DNA of 64,000 nt, taken from positions 62,001 through 126,000 of the forward strand of contig NZ_CP085340.1 in NCBI RefSeq assembly GCF_020618475.1, in the 5' to 3' direction. Position 1 is the stretch's first letter; the number at the start of each line of letters is the position of its first letter. A program made the position numbers and the translations under genes. Positions 31,776 to 41,630 of this stretch are shown here, piece by piece. The notes beneath the pieces were generated by a model. That model was not told the DNA's origin. It saw only the letters and a program-made list of their open reading frames with translations, and ran no database searches. This DNA is from Haladaptatus halobius (GTDB taxonomy: Archaea; Halobacteriota; Halobacteria; Halobacteriales; Haladaptataceae).

Positions 31776-32975
31776 TCACTTGACACCTCCCTCACGGACA
31801 AACGCCTCGAACCGATCGAGACCAACTTCGAGCCGTTCGAGTCCGTTTGCGAAGCTCAAGCGAAGAAATCCTTCTCCAACAGAACCGAATCCAGACCCAG
31901 GCGTCGTAACGACGCCCCATTCATACAAGAGCTCCTTCGCAATCTCGAGCGAAGAGGCATCCAACGATGAAACATCGACGAACGCATAGAACGCCCCTTC
32001 GGGTGTAGCGCACGAGACACCAGGAATCTCATCGAGGCGGTCGATCACGTAATTGCGGCGTTTGCGGAACGCTTCGTGCATCGACTCGACGTCGCCCTGT
32101 GGCCCTGTCAACGCCGCAATAGCCGCGTGCTGTGAGATACTCGGCGCACATGCCGTCGTGCTCTCGTGAAGCTTCGTTGCCGCCTCAACGATAGCCGTTG
32201 GCCCGGCGAGCCAACCAAGACGCCAGCCCGTCATCGCGTATGTCTTCGAACACGACGATACTGTCAACACGTGATCCGACGCATCGACGTAACCGGCGAT
32301 CCCCGTCGGTTGATCGCCATACACCAACCCTTTGTAGACTTCGTCCGCGATGACGTACGTGTCGTGTTCGACTGCTGCCTTGACGACGTCCGTTACTGCA
32401 TCCCGCTCGTACACGCGTCCAGTCGGATTCGACGGTGAGGTTAATACGACGGCAGCCGTCTCATCACTCATCGCATCGATAATTGGATCCGGATCCAGTT
32501 CAAATCCCTTCTCGGGCGGGAGAGGAACCTCGACCGGAGTCGCATCAGCGAGTTTCACCTGCGTTCGGTAATTCGGCCACAGCGGCGTGGGAACGACTAC
32601 ATCATCACCGGGATAGACGACTGTTAACATCGCAAGGTGTAATGCTTCCATCGCGCCGGTGGTGACGAGAATTTCCGATCGAGGATCCACCGTCACCCCG
32701 TCCTGCGCCATATCGTCGGCAATGGCTTCACGGAGCTCCAGCAGTCCAGCATTCGATGTATAATGCGTTTTCCCGGCTGTAGCAGCGTCGCTCGCGGCGG
32801 CAATGATATGATCAGGCGTATCGAAGTCCGGTTCGCCAATCTCAAGATGAACGAGATCATCTCGATCGGATTCTTGCGCAAGGTCGAACATCAGTCGAAT
32901 CGACGACCGTTCAACCGATGTGGCCCGGCTCGAGAGACGGGCGTCTGGGGCGTCGGTGGCTTGTCGCGATACCAT
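31776..32975 (-). CDS. PLP-dependent class I aminotransferase
   Basis: A 399-residue fold-type I aminotransferase of the aspartate/aromatic group. The PLP lysine lies in SSCSKTYAMTGWRLGW (S-x-S-K...G-x-R-x-G). NPTGRVYERD and YVIADEVYKGLVYG are the cofactor-binding Asn and Asp/Tyr segments. ATG at 32975 (MVSRQATD) is preferred to the upstream 32999. It is first in an operon with the MocA-type dehydrogenase and divergent from the MBL gene across about 80 bp. It could install or remove the amino group of a keto-intermediate made by the dehydrogenases. Confidence 0.9.
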   Translation of the reverse strand: MVSRQATDAPDARLSSRATSVERSSIRLMFDLAQESDRDDLVHLEIGEPDFDTPDHIIAAASDAATAGKTHYTSNAGLLELREAIADDMAQDGVTVDPRSEILVTTGAMEALHLAMLTVVYPGDDVVVPTPLWPNYRTQVKLADATPVEVPLPPEKGFELDPDPIIDAMSDETAAVVLTSPSNPTGRVYERDAVTDVVKAAVEHDTYVIADEVYKGLVYGDQPTGIAGYVDASDHVLTVSSCSKTYAMTGWRLGWLAGPTAIVEAATKLHESTTACAPSISQHAAIAALTGPQGDVESMHEAFRKRRNYVIDRLDEIPGVSCATPEGAFYAFVDVSSLDASSLEIAKELLYEWGVVTTPGSGFGSVGEGFLRLSFANGLERLEVGLDRFEAFVREGGVK

Positions 32976-33054
32976 TCTATTGAGTACACGACGACCCACA
33001 GTAATAATTCTGATGTTGGATCTCGACGGCAGTAACTACAAAGCGATCCCTGTC

Positions 33055-33789
33055 ATGAGGCTATGTATGCGCCTCACTGATAGCATCGCACTCGTTGGAT
33101 CCGGCGATGCACGACTCACGGATCCCTACGACTGTAACATCTACGCAATAAAGTCCCAAGAAGGAGCACTCCTGATTGACACCGGCGGCGGCGGCGACAC
33201 CGAGCTGATACTTGAAAACGCACGACACACCTTCGGCGATGTCGTCGGTGCGCTCATCACACACGCACACGCAGACCACGCACAGGGCGGTCCAGAACTC
33301 CAAGACCGTGACATCCCGGTCGTCGCGCCAACCCCGAGCGTCCCACTGCTCACGGAGGGAACCGAAACGGAACTCGGTATCACGGCGGCCAAACGTGATT
33401 CTGTCTACCCCGACGACTACGAGTACAGCCATTACACACCGGATCAGACGGCCACTCCTGGATCGATACTCGAACTAGGCGGACGACAATTCGACATCGT
33501 CCAGATACGCGGGCATGCAAGCGACCACGTCGCGTACCTGACGGAAGTCGACGGACTGACCGCGTGCTTCATCGGCGACGCAGTGTATCCGGACGGATCG
33601 ATCAGTCTTCTCAATACGCCCGGCTCATCACTTGCTGCGTACCGTACCGACATCGAGAATCTAGTCGGACGAGGAATCGACGCGCTCTTCACCGGCCACG
33701 GACTGCCACGACTCCGCGACGGACAGGACAGCATCGATCAGGCGGCCGACGCGCTTGCAGGGATGTACACGCCGCCGTCGAGAACATAA
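33055..33789 (+). CDS. MBL-fold metallo-hydrolase
   Basis: A 244-residue metallo-beta-lactamase-fold hydrolase with all metal motifs: THAHADHAQGG, later RGHASDHVAYL, CFIGDAVYPDG and FTGHGLP. Candidate activities are glyoxalase-II-like thioesterase, lactonase or another small-ester hydrolase. Two in-frame ATGs (33055 and 33067) are possible; the longer is listed. It is divergent from the aminotransferase operon and convergent with the M20 gene. In this context it may open a lactone formed by one of the sugar dehydrogenases. Confidence 0.88.
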   Translation: MRLCMRLTDSIALVGSGDARLTDPYDCNIYAIKSQEGALLIDTGGGGDTELILENARHTFGDVVGALITHAHADHAQGGPELQDRDIPVVAPTPSVPLLTEGTETELGITAAKRDSVYPDDYEYSHYTPDQTATPGSILELGGRQFDIVQIRGHASDHVAYLTEVDGLTACFIGDAVYPDGSISLLNTPGSSLAAYRTDIENLVGRGIDALFTGHGLPRLRDGQDSIDQAADALAGMYTPPSRT

Positions 33790-33817
33790 TGGGAGAATCG
33801 AGACGTCAATCACCCCG

Positions 33818-34975
33818 TCAGGAGAGAAGTCGTTCGAGTGCTTCCTGATACGTCTCCACCGTCGATAGCAGGTCTCTGACGCTGATGGACTCGTTGACAG
33901 TATGTGCGTCGTGCTGGATACTCCCCGGTCCGAACAGGACAGTCGGAATTCCAGCATCGTGTACGAGAAACCGGGCATCGGTCGCTGCATTAAAGCCAAC
34001 CGCATCCGCCGCGACCCCGGCCGAGTCAGCGGCAGTGAGGATCGCCCGGACGAGGTCATGATCCGCTGGCACCGCGGCCGCGCGAGCGAACACGGTGCGT
34101 TCGAACTCAATCTCGATCGCTTGCCCGTTAACCGTAATATCTGCGAGTAGTTCGCGCAGCCGGTTGTCAAACGTCTCGGCCGACGTCGTGCCGGGGAGGA
34201 TCCGCCAGTCGACAGTCGCTGTTGCATGATCAGCGACTACATTCGGGGCGATACCACCGTCGACTTTGGTGACGGTGATTGTCTCTGGAGCGAGGAATTC
34301 GTGAGCGGTTTCGTCACGAAGGCGATCGTCGAACGCCTCGATACGCGCAAGCACCTGTCCAAGTCCAGCAATCGCATCGACGGCGTCATCCGGCCGCCCG
34401 GAGTGCCCGCTCTCACCATGGACAGTCACGTTGTATCGTGCGACACCCTTCTGGGCAACACACACCTCGAGCTCGGTCGGTTCACCAATGATCGCTGCGT
34501 ATGCCTCCACCCCACGATCGACAAGCGCCCGCGTTCCCATCCCGGTATTTTCTTCGTCGACGACGAATCCGAGAATCACTTCGCCTGGGTCGTTAGTTGC
34601 ATCATAATAGGACTCCGTCGCGAGGATTTTCGCCGCCAGCGCTGCCTTCATGTCCGCGGTGCCACGGCCGACGATCCGGCCGTTCTGCTCGCGCAGCAGG
34701 TAGGGATCACCAGTCCAGTCCTCAGCATTCGCCGGGACAACATCGACATGCCCGGTCAGGAGTACCGATCCGTGCGCCGGGTTGCCGACTCGTGCAACGA
34801 CGTTCGGACGGTTCGGGGCGACCTCATACGAGGTCACTTCGAACGGGACAGATGAACTCTCCAGCCGTGTACGGAGGTACTCGGCGACTGTGTGCTCGTT
34901 TCCGGGGGGATTCTCGCTCTCGCACTCGACGAGATCGCGCGTCAAATCGACCACCGCCTGTTCCTGGCTGCTCAT
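33818..34975 (-). CDS. M20-family metallo-hydrolase (ArgE/DapE type)
   Basis: A 385-residue di-zinc amidohydrolase/peptidase. Visible motifs are TGHVDVVPANAEDWTGDPY (metal His and Asp), GRGTADMKA (bridging Asp) and VVDEENTGMG (Glu pair). The dimerisation domain sits at about 175-285 and a final His near the C-terminus is in HDAHTVNESI. The likely reaction is removal of an acyl group from an N-acyl amino acid or cleavage of a dipeptide. It overlaps the epimerase stop by ATGA and is translated with it. Confidence 0.9.
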   Translation of the reverse strand: MSSQEQAVVDLTRDLVECESENPPGNEHTVAEYLRTRLESSSVPFEVTSYEVAPNRPNVVARVGNPAHGSVLLTGHVDVVPANAEDWTGDPYLLREQNGRIVGRGTADMKAALAAKILATESYYDATNDPGEVILGFVVDEENTGMGTRALVDRGVEAYAAIIGEPTELEVCVAQKGVARYNVTVHGESGHSGRPDDAVDAIAGLGQVLARIEAFDDRLRDETAHEFLAPETITVTKVDGGIAPNVVADHATATVDWRILPGTTSAETFDNRLRELLADITVNGQAIEIEFERTVFARAAAVPADHDLVRAILTAADSAGVAADAVGFNAATDARFLVHDAGIPTVLFGPGSIQHDAHTVNESISVRDLLSTVETYQEALERLLS

Positions 34976-36078
34976 TCGATGACCTCCCGATTGCTCCGTA
35001 GGTCTGCCAGCCGGTCGCGGTCAAGATCCACGCCAAGTCCGGGGCCGTCGGCGTGAATGCGGGGCAGATCCGTGCGAAGATTGGTAATCCCTGACGTCGT
35101 CATGAACGGGCCGACCATTTCGTTCCAGACTACGTTTTCGAACGCCGCGGCGAAGTGGACGCCAGCGGCCGTGCCGACGTGTCCTTCGACCATCGAGCCG
35201 ATCTGAACCGGCCGGGTGTCAGCTTCAGCGACCGCGTTGAGTCGAATCGCCTCGGTGATACCCCCGGTCTTCATCAACTTGATGTTGAAGATATCGCCGG
35301 CGCCGCGCTTTATCAAATCCAGTGCGTCGCTTGCCGTTTCAACGCTCTCGTCGGGCATCACTGGAATATCGACGCGATCACGTAGTGCAACAAGGTCGTC
35401 GACGTTCTCTTTCGCAACAGGTTGTTCGATGACGTCCAGACGGTCTGCCATCCCTGACAGTGCCGAGACGGCCGTCTTCGCATCAGTCCACCCCTGGTTG
35501 GCGTCAGCTTTGAGGCTCATGTCATCCGGAACGCGTTCATCGATCGTCAGTACCCGTTCAATGTCCGTTCTTGGGTCGCCTCCGACCTTGATTTTGATCT
35601 GATTATACCCCTCCTCGACAGCTGCTTCGGCGTCCGCCGCCATTTCGTCGGGGGCTTTGATGCTCAATACCTTCGGTGCATCCAAAAAGGGCGATTCGGC
35701 GTCGCCGCCGAGCAACTTGTACACCGGCATCCCAGCATGTTTGCCGCGGATGTCCTGGAGTGCGATTTCGATCGCGGCATGAGCGGCAGGCGAGCCGTCG
35801 ACCAGGGCTTGCATTTCACTGACGAGACGCTCGATCGCGATCGGGTTCGATTCGAGCACCAGTGGGGCCAGTACGTCCTGGAGCACCGCCGCGGTGGATC
35901 CCTGTGTCTCACCGGTTACCTCGTAGGCGGGCGCACCCTCGCCGAGCCCGACGATTCCGTCGTCGGTCTCGACCTCAACAAGGACGCGTTCGAGCTCCGG
36001 AATCGGTTTGAGCGCCGTCACAAAGGGTTCTTCGAGCGGGATTTCGTACTGGTGGATCGTTACACGTTCTATCTGCAT
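34972..36078 (-). CDS. Enolase-superfamily dipeptide epimerase-like protein
   Basis: A 368-residue member of the mandelate-racemase/muconate-lactonising branch. Its catalytic set is in order: QIKIKVGGD (K-x-K), LKADANQGW (Asp), DVIEQPV (Glu), MPDESVE (Asp) and FNIKLMKTGG (Lys). This two-lysine arrangement with D-E-D is that of L-Ala-D/L-Glu and related dipeptide epimerases. ATG at 36078 (MQIERVTIHQYEIPL) is the family start. Coupled to the M20 hydrolase, it would epimerise a dipeptide or N-acyl amino acid before hydrolysis. Muconate cycloisomerase or N-succinylamino-acid racemase are alternatives. Confidence 0.88.
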   Translation of the reverse strand: MQIERVTIHQYEIPLEEPFVTALKPIPELERVLVEVETDDGIVGLGEGAPAYEVTGETQGSTAAVLQDVLAPLVLESNPIAIERLVSEMQALVDGSPAAHAAIEIALQDIRGKHAGMPVYKLLGGDAESPFLDAPKVLSIKAPDEMAADAEAAVEEGYNQIKIKVGGDPRTDIERVLTIDERVPDDMSLKADANQGWTDAKTAVSALSGMADRLDVIEQPVAKENVDDLVALRDRVDIPVMPDESVETASDALDLIKRGAGDIFNIKLMKTGGITEAIRLNAVAEADTRPVQIGSMVEGHVGTAAGVHFAAAFENVVWNEMVGPFMTTSGITNLRTDLPRIHADGPGLGVDLDRDRLADLRSNREVIE

Positions 36079-36159
36079 ATCATCCAATCTGGCCCCCGGT
36101 CACTTGTAAACTCGTGTCACAGCCCCGGATAGTAACGCAGCTGACCGAGTCGTCCGACG

Positions 36160-37113
36160 CTACAGTGCTGGGAGAATATCGTCGGCTGCAACACGGTAGA
36201 ATTCGTCTTGTTCATAGCTGACGTCCGTGACCACGACGTGATCGGCCCCACGGTCGGCTTGCTCATCCATCCAGTCGAGTACGTGCGCAGGTTCCTCGGC
36301 AATGAGGAACGCATCGCGGACGTCGTCCCTGGAAACCTGATCGGTCGACGCTTGGAGTGCCCGTGGATCCGTTTCGTCGAAGTTCCCCGGGATGAGCGTC
36401 GAGGCGAACGACTCCATCACTCGATCGATGATGCGTTCAGCGTCGCCGTATCCGCCGACAGTTTGTATCACGACTTGTCCGTCGCCACCGTGTTCGCGGT
36501 AGGTGTCGATGACGCGTTCTTTGACGTTAGGGACGCCTGCGATAGTGATGATATGATCACCGTACTCGGCAGCCAAGCGTGCACTCTTCGGCCCGGAGGC
36601 AGCGACGTATACCGGAATCTCTTGCTCGGGTTGCTCGTATGGGTACACTGGATCGAACGAGAATTGGTCGCCGTCGAAGCCGAAGAAGTCGTCTTCAGTC
36701 CAGTACTGGCGAAGAATAGCGATGGCTTCCTTGAGGCGCGCCCCCCGTTCGTCCCACGATGGCCACTCGTCGACGAAGGGGTGTTCGTTCATTCGCTCGC
36801 CGGTTCCGACGCCGAACAGGAACCGCCCTGGGTAGAGTTCGTCGATGGTGGCGACAGCGTTCGCGATGACGAGCGGATGATAGCGGTACAACGGGGGAGT
36901 GACAAAGACGCCAACGGGAATGGAATCAGTGCGTTCCATCGCTGCTGGCATCCACGACCAAGCGAACGGCGCTCGCCCGCCGGTGTGAAACCATGGTTGA
37001 ATGTGATCGCCGAACCAGAGCGTGTCGAAGCCAGCAGCCTCGACCGACTCGGCGCGGTCGAGATAGTATGCCGGCGACTCGTACATGCCGCCAAGGTCGA
37101 TACCGAACTCCAT
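36160..37113 (-). CDS. LLM-class oxidoreductase, F420-dependent (G6PDH-like)
   Basis: A 317-residue TIM-barrel luciferase-like protein. The start MEFGIDLGGMYESPAYYLDR, then DTLWFGDHIQPWFHTGGRAP, VGVFVTPPLYRYHPLVIANA and RFLFGVGTGERMNEHPF are typical of the F420-dependent glucose-6-phosphate dehydrogenase-like subgroup (the family usually modelled as TIGR03557). F420 is abundant in haloarchaea. It would oxidise a sugar or alcohol, or reduce an imine/alkene. It starts 8 nt 5' of a region divergent to the TIM-barrel gene. Confidence 0.87.
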   Translation of the reverse strand: MEFGIDLGGMYESPAYYLDRAESVEAAGFDTLWFGDHIQPWFHTGGRAPFAWSWMPAAMERTDSIPVGVFVTPPLYRYHPLVIANAVATIDELYPGRFLFGVGTGERMNEHPFVDEWPSWDERGARLKEAIAILRQYWTEDDFFGFDGDQFSFDPVYPYEQPEQEIPVYVAASGPKSARLAAEYGDHIITIAGVPNVKERVIDTYREHGGDGQVVIQTVGGYGDAERIIDRVMESFASTLIPGNFDETDPRALQASTDQVSRDDVRDAFLIAEEPAHVLDWMDEQADRGADHVVVTDVSYEQDEFYRVAADDILPAL

Positions 37114-37213
37114 GGAAAGAAATCTGGATCGTCGGGCGCATAACTGTTATCCCCAGCTGGTTGCCATGGAGTACCAAAGTATAAAGTCCGTCGCGCAGCA
37201 TACTCTGACCGAC

Positions 37214-38374
37214 ATGAAAGCCGCAATGTGGGCCTATCCCTGGGATCTACTTGACGAGGGTGTCAACACCGTCGCCGACCAGCTCGGTGCGATGGGGGTG
37301 ACCGAAATCAACCTCGCGACGAACTACCACTCGGTGCAGACGTTCCTGCCACATAACCCTGAACGACGAACGTTCTTCGCGCACGCCAGTTCCTATTTCC
37401 ACCCTGGTGAAGACTATGACGACGTTGCTCCAATCCCGAACGAAACAATGGGCGACAACGACTGGCTAGAACAGATCGTCGAACAGATACAGGATACTCA
37501 CTTGTCGCTGAACTCCTGGACCGTCGGCTGTCATAATTCGCGGCTCGGAATGAAACGTCCAGATCTGACGCTGGAATCCCCGTACGGCGATCCGCTCGTG
37601 TTCGGGCTTTGTCCGTCGAACCCCGCAGTGCAAGCGTATCTTCGGAACCTCGTAGCGGATCTTGATTCGCGTGCGCCGTTCGAACGCATCGAGCTGGAGA
37701 CGTTCGATTACTTCTATGGAACGGGGTTTGGTTGGCACCACGAGAAGTATCACACTCGTCTTGGGGCGCTTGGCGAGTTCTTGTTCGGGCTCTGCTTCTG
37801 TGATCACTGCCGGTCGAACGCCGCGGACGCAGGGATCGATGTTGCGAGTGCGCGAGAGACCTGTCGAACGACCATTGATGCAATCGCGGACGGGAACTTC
37901 GATTCGGAGCGCTCGGTCAAAGAATGGCTAGCTGATCATCCAATGGTCGCTGACTATATCGATGTTCGGACTTCGACTCTGACGTCGGTGTTCCGATTGC
38001 TAGAGAGCGCCGTTACGGATGCGGAACTGGGCTACTACGTCGGGTTTTTCGGAGTGGAGCGATCGTGGATGCACGGAGCCGATCTTGACGCTCTCGCCGA
38101 CTTCGTTGACTATTATACGGTCGTTGCCTATGAGTCCTCTCGCGACACGGCTGTTGAGCAGTATCAAACGGCGACGGATCTCGCCGGTGGTGCGAGCATT
38201 CACGCTGGAGTCCTTCCTGGGCACCCTGCTGTTCACGACGAGGAGACGAACAGTGAGATCGTTCGCGGTCTCGCGGATGCTGGCGCTCCCCGACTCTCCT
38301 TTTACAACTATGGGCTCCTCCCAGAACGTAACTTAACGTGGATCGCAAACGCACTTGAACCCTATTCGAGATAG
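37214..38374 (+). CDS. Glycosidase-like TIM-barrel protein, unknown function
   Basis: A 386-residue protein. The start at 37214 (MKAAMWAYPWDLLDEGV) is preferred because a TATA-like GTATAAAG lies about 30 nt upstream, giving a leaderless mRNA; longer forms from 37085 or 37166 are possible. The pattern (barrel strands such as EINLATNYHS, RIELETFDYFYG and YTVVAYESS, plus a Cys cluster CFCDHC) resembles uncharacterised glycosyl-hydrolase-like families. Candidate acidic catalytic residues are in IELETFD. It is immediately upstream of the sugar ABC operon and has no signal peptide, so it acts on imported substrate. Confidence 0.6.
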   Translation: MKAAMWAYPWDLLDEGVNTVADQLGAMGVTEINLATNYHSVQTFLPHNPERRTFFAHASSYFHPGEDYDDVAPIPNETMGDNDWLEQIVEQIQDTHLSLNSWTVGCHNSRLGMKRPDLTLESPYGDPLVFGLCPSNPAVQAYLRNLVADLDSRAPFERIELETFDYFYGTGFGWHHEKYHTRLGALGEFLFGLCFCDHCRSNAADAGIDVASARETCRTTIDAIADGNFDSERSVKEWLADHPMVADYIDVRTSTLTSVFRLLESAVTDAELGYYVGFFGVERSWMHGADLDALADFVDYYTVVAYESSRDTAVEQYQTATDLAGGASIHAGVLPGHPAVHDEETNSEIVRGLADAGAPRLSFYNYGLLPERNLTWIANALEPYSR

Positions 38375-38477
38375 CGCGGTGCTGGGGTTGTGGCGGGGTT
38401 GCGATATTTTTCCGAGTCTATTCAAGGTAACCATCCGACAACTATTAATTGGCGGAATGAAATTGTATAGATCAGCC

Positions 38478-39872
38478 ATGGCAGAGGGTAACAACCATAC
38501 TAGTAGGAGCACGTCACGGCGCACGTTCATCGCCACTTCGAGCCTCATAACCGCCGGTCTCGCCGGCTGCATCGGATTCGGAAACAACAATGACGGCGGC
38601 AGTGGCAGCACCGGTGACGGCGGCAGTGGGATCACAGAACTCACGTACTGGCACCAGGAAGGCGTCCCCCACCGGCAGAAACAGTTCGAGAAGTACACGC
38701 AGAAGTTTAACCAGCAACAGGACAGGGTCGAGGTCACAGTTGAACCCCAAAATTGGAACTCCGTGTTCGGCAAACTGACGAGCGCACTTGAAGCGGGCAA
38801 AGAGCCCGACTTCATGTTCTCGCTTCCAGCGTTCACAATGACATTCCAGTCCCGTGGCGCCCTTGTCGACGTCTCTGACATCGTCAAGGATCTCAAGAAG
38901 AACCACGGACTGTTCGAGAACTCTATCACACCGTTCCAGTACCAGGGCGGCACGTGGGGGATTCCAATGTGGGACATGGTGTTCCTCCATCATTTCCGGA
39001 CCGACACACTCGGAGAGACGAACGTTTGGAAGCCGAAAAACTGGCAGCAGTGGTCACAAGCATTGACCAAGGTTGGCGGTGACAACCACTATGGGATCAC
39101 GCTCCCAGCAGCGAAAAACCTCTGGACCACCGAAAACCTTTACACGCTGATGATCAACAACGGCGCGTACGTCTACGGGCCACAGGGAAAGATCATGTTC
39201 GACACCCCGGAGACCGTCGAAACACTGGAGTTCTACAAGAAAGTGTTCAAGCAGGCAAGCCCCCCGAGCGCAACAAACTGGGGCTGGGCCGAGTGGGAAC
39301 GCTCGCTCCTACAGGGGACGAGTTACTCGACGAACGGCTTCTCCTCGTGGGTTCGCAGTCTCGAAGAGACAGGGCTCGCCGGGAAATTCGGGGCGATCGA
39401 GCAACCCTATCCCAAGAACGGTCAGGAAGGAAGCGTCCACTACGTCAACGATATCATGGTGTTCAACGAGAACAAAAAGAGCGCCATCGCAGAATTCGTC
39501 AAATTCCTCCACAGCGAGGGTGTGTACGGCGAATGGCTGGCGAACACGGAACCGACGCTGTACTTGCCCGTCACCAAGACCGGGAAGAACTCGAAGAAAT
39601 TCTGGAACCACAACCTCATCAAGAAACACGAGAAGATGGTCAGAACGCAGTTCGACGCGCTCCCCAAGGCATCGCTCTATGGATTCCGCGACATCCACGT
39701 CAAGAACAATACGTACATCCCCAGCGTTGGAACGCTCGAGGGCTCACACGTCCTGGGGGAGGTCGCCCAGCAGCTCATCGTGAACGATCGATCCCCCAAG
39801 GATGCAGCCTCGTGGGGACAGAACCGGCTCCAGAACGTCTTGCAGGTGGACAAAAGTAACAAGCTCAACTGA
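38478..39872 (+). CDS. Sugar-type ABC transporter substrate-binding lipoprotein (family 1)
   Basis: A 464-residue protein with a Tat-lipoprotein leader: TSRRTFIATSS, a hydrophobic stretch and lipobox LAGC, then a low-complexity Gly/Ser/Asp linker (GDGGSG). The mature part has the family-1 layout ending with helical lobes; ITELTYWHQEG is the usual first strand and WGIPMWDMVFLHHF the hinge region. ATG at 38478 is preferred; the upstream extension is not protein-like. It begins a five-gene operon: binding protein, two permeases, ATPase and threonine-synthase-like enzyme, with spacings of only a few nucleotides. Confidence 0.92.
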   Translation: MAEGNNHTSRSTSRRTFIATSSLITAGLAGCIGFGNNNDGGSGSTGDGGSGITELTYWHQEGVPHRQKQFEKYTQKFNQQQDRVEVTVEPQNWNSVFGKLTSALEAGKEPDFMFSLPAFTMTFQSRGALVDVSDIVKDLKKNHGLFENSITPFQYQGGTWGIPMWDMVFLHHFRTDTLGETNVWKPKNWQQWSQALTKVGGDNHYGITLPAAKNLWTTENLYTLMINNGAYVYGPQGKIMFDTPETVETLEFYKKVFKQASPPSATNWGWAEWERSLLQGTSYSTNGFSSWVRSLEETGLAGKFGAIEQPYPKNGQEGSVHYVNDIMVFNENKKSAIAEFVKFLHSEGVYGEWLANTEPTLYLPVTKTGKNSKKFWNHNLIKKHEKMVRTQFDALPKASLYGFRDIHVKNNTYIPSVGTLEGSHVLGEVAQQLIVNDRSPKDAASWGQNRLQNVLQVDKSNKLN

Positions 39873-39874
39873 CG

Positions 39875-40792
39875 ATGTCGACAACAACTCGCTCTGAAAC
39901 GATCCGTCAGTACCTCGACGAGTATGACCGACAAACGCTCATCGGCGCGGGCCTCATCGTTCCAGCAATCCTCCTCATCATTATCGCGCTCGTGTATCCG
40001 TTCCTGAGCGCGGTCTTCATTAGCTTCACGAACTATTCCGCCGGCGAAATCGTGTGGTTCGCGCATTACGAGTGGTTGTTTGGAACGAATACGTTCTGGT
40101 CGGCGCTCAAACAAAGCCTCTTCTGGACGATCGGTAATCTTGTCCTCCAGGGTGTTGCGGGAATCGGCATCGCGCTGCTACTTCACCGCCACTTTTTCGG
40201 ACGCAATGCCGTTCGAACCGTCATGCTCATTCCGTTCGTCATTCCGTCGGCGGTAACGGCCGTCATGTGGCGGTGGATCCTCAACATGACGTACGGACCG
40301 CTCAACCAATGGCTCGTCCAACTCGGCGTGTTATCACAACCAGTAAACCCCTTGAACGATCCATCACTGGCGCTGCTGGCGGTTACGCTCATCAATACGT
40401 GGCGGTGGACGCCCCTGGTCGCGCTCGTCGTCTTCGCGGTTCTTCAAACGATTCCGACCGAGGAATACGAGGCGGCACGCATCGAGGGTGCCGGGATGCT
40501 AAGCGAATTCTATCACGTCACCTATCCCCACCTACAGAGTTCCATGACCGTGCTCGGACTTCTCGGCTTCCTCCTCACGTTCAACATCTTCGATATCATC
40601 TGGCTGTTGACCAGCGGCGGGCCAGTCGGCAGAACCACCACTCTCCCCGTGTTCATCTACGAGATCGCGTTCAACACTCAGCGCATCGGACGCGGAACCG
40701 CCATCAGCGTCGTGCTATTCTTGCTGCTTGTCGTGTTCGTCGCGCTCTACTTCCAGCAAGAAGAGTTCAAAGAAGGAGGTGAATTCGCGTGA
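39875..40792 (+). CDS. Sugar ABC transporter permease (MalF/UgpA type)
   Basis: A 305-residue inner-membrane protein with six hydrophobic segments. The cytoplasmic coupling loop has the EAA motif EYEAARIEGAGMLSEFYHVT followed by YPHL. It starts 2 nt after the binding-protein stop. It pairs with the next permease to form the channel of the importer. The N-terminal ~25 residues are polar (RQYLDEYDRQTL) and cytoplasmic. Confidence 0.93.
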   Translation: MSTTTRSETIRQYLDEYDRQTLIGAGLIVPAILLIIIALVYPFLSAVFISFTNYSAGEIVWFAHYEWLFGTNTFWSALKQSLFWTIGNLVLQGVAGIGIALLLHRHFFGRNAVRTVMLIPFVIPSAVTAVMWRWILNMTYGPLNQWLVQLGVLSQPVNPLNDPSLALLAVTLINTWRWTPLVALVVFAVLQTIPTEEYEAARIEGAGMLSEFYHVTYPHLQSSMTVLGLLGFLLTFNIFDIIWLLTSGGPVGRTTTLPVFIYEIAFNTQRIGRGTAISVVLFLLLVVFVALYFQQEEFKEGGEFA

Positions 40793-41628
40793 GTTCGCGA
40801 TACTCCACCTACCGCCGCATTGCGGAAGCCATCCGATACCTCCTGATCGCGATCGTACTCGTCGTCTTCCTGTTTCCCTTCTACTGGATGCTCAAAACAT
40901 CGTTCGAGCCGACGAACGTCATCTACGGTGGCGTAAACCTCATTCCGCCACAGTTCACGCTCAACCACTATCAGCGCGCGCTCGAAATCGAGTTCATCGG
41001 TGCAGTCTGGAACAGCCTCGTCGTCGCTATCGGGACGACACTGTTGACGACCACCGTGGCGCTGCTTGGCGCGTACAGCATCCTTCGGTTCACGTATCCT
41101 GGCCGCCAGCAAGCCGCGAAACTGGTGTTGCTCACGTACATGTTCCCGCACGTCGCGCTCATGGTGCCGATGTACCAACTCGCCGCTGACTTCGGAATGC
41201 TCGGCCACCCGATCACGCTCATCCTCGTCCACTCGATGCTGGCGCTGCCGTTCTGCATCTGGATCCTCCAGGCATTCCTGGAAGACATCCCGCGCGAACT
41301 CGAAGAAGCAGCGCTCGTCGAAGGCGCGAGTCAGTTCGGGGCCTTCTTCCACATCACGATCCCGCAGGCGATGCACGGTATCATCGCTGCCGGGACGTTC
41401 GCCTACATCATGTCCTGGGGCGAGTACATGTTCGCGTACGTGCTGATGACTGACTCGGCGAGCCATACAGTACCGGTTGCATTGCAGCAGTTGCTTGGAT
41501 CGTACTCCATCAGTTGGGGGCTGTTGGCGGCGGTGAGCGTCATCGCGACGCTCCCCGTGCTTGCCCTGTTCTGGCTGATGGCGAAATATCTCGGCGAAGG
41601 CATCGCGAAAGGTGCAGGAGTGGTCTAA
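40789..41628 (+). CDS. Sugar ABC transporter permease (MalG/UgpE type)
   Basis: A 279-residue membrane protein with six hydrophobic segments and the EAA loop ELEEAALVEGASQFGAFFHI. Translation starts at a GTG overlapping the preceding stop (GTGA), a coupled start. Its C-terminus (YLGEGIAKGAGVV) matches the MalG-type GxxxGAVKG tail. It is the second half of the transmembrane channel. Confidence 0.93.
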   Translation: MSSRYSTYRRIAEAIRYLLIAIVLVVFLFPFYWMLKTSFEPTNVIYGGVNLIPPQFTLNHYQRALEIEFIGAVWNSLVVAIGTTLLTTTVALLGAYSILRFTYPGRQQAAKLVLLTYMFPHVALMVPMYQLAADFGMLGHPITLILVHSMLALPFCIWILQAFLEDIPRELEEAALVEGASQFGAFFHITIPQAMHGIIAAGTFAYIMSWGEYMFAYVLMTDSASHTVPVALQQLLGSYSISWGLLAAVSVIATLPVLALFWLMAKYLGEGIAKGAGVV

Positions 41629-41630
41629 CA

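Noticed and set aside
37085..37213. Longer start for the TIM-barrel gene, overlapping the LLM gene
   Set aside because: It would cover the divergent promoter and a TATA-like box at about 37179; the extension is not protein-like.
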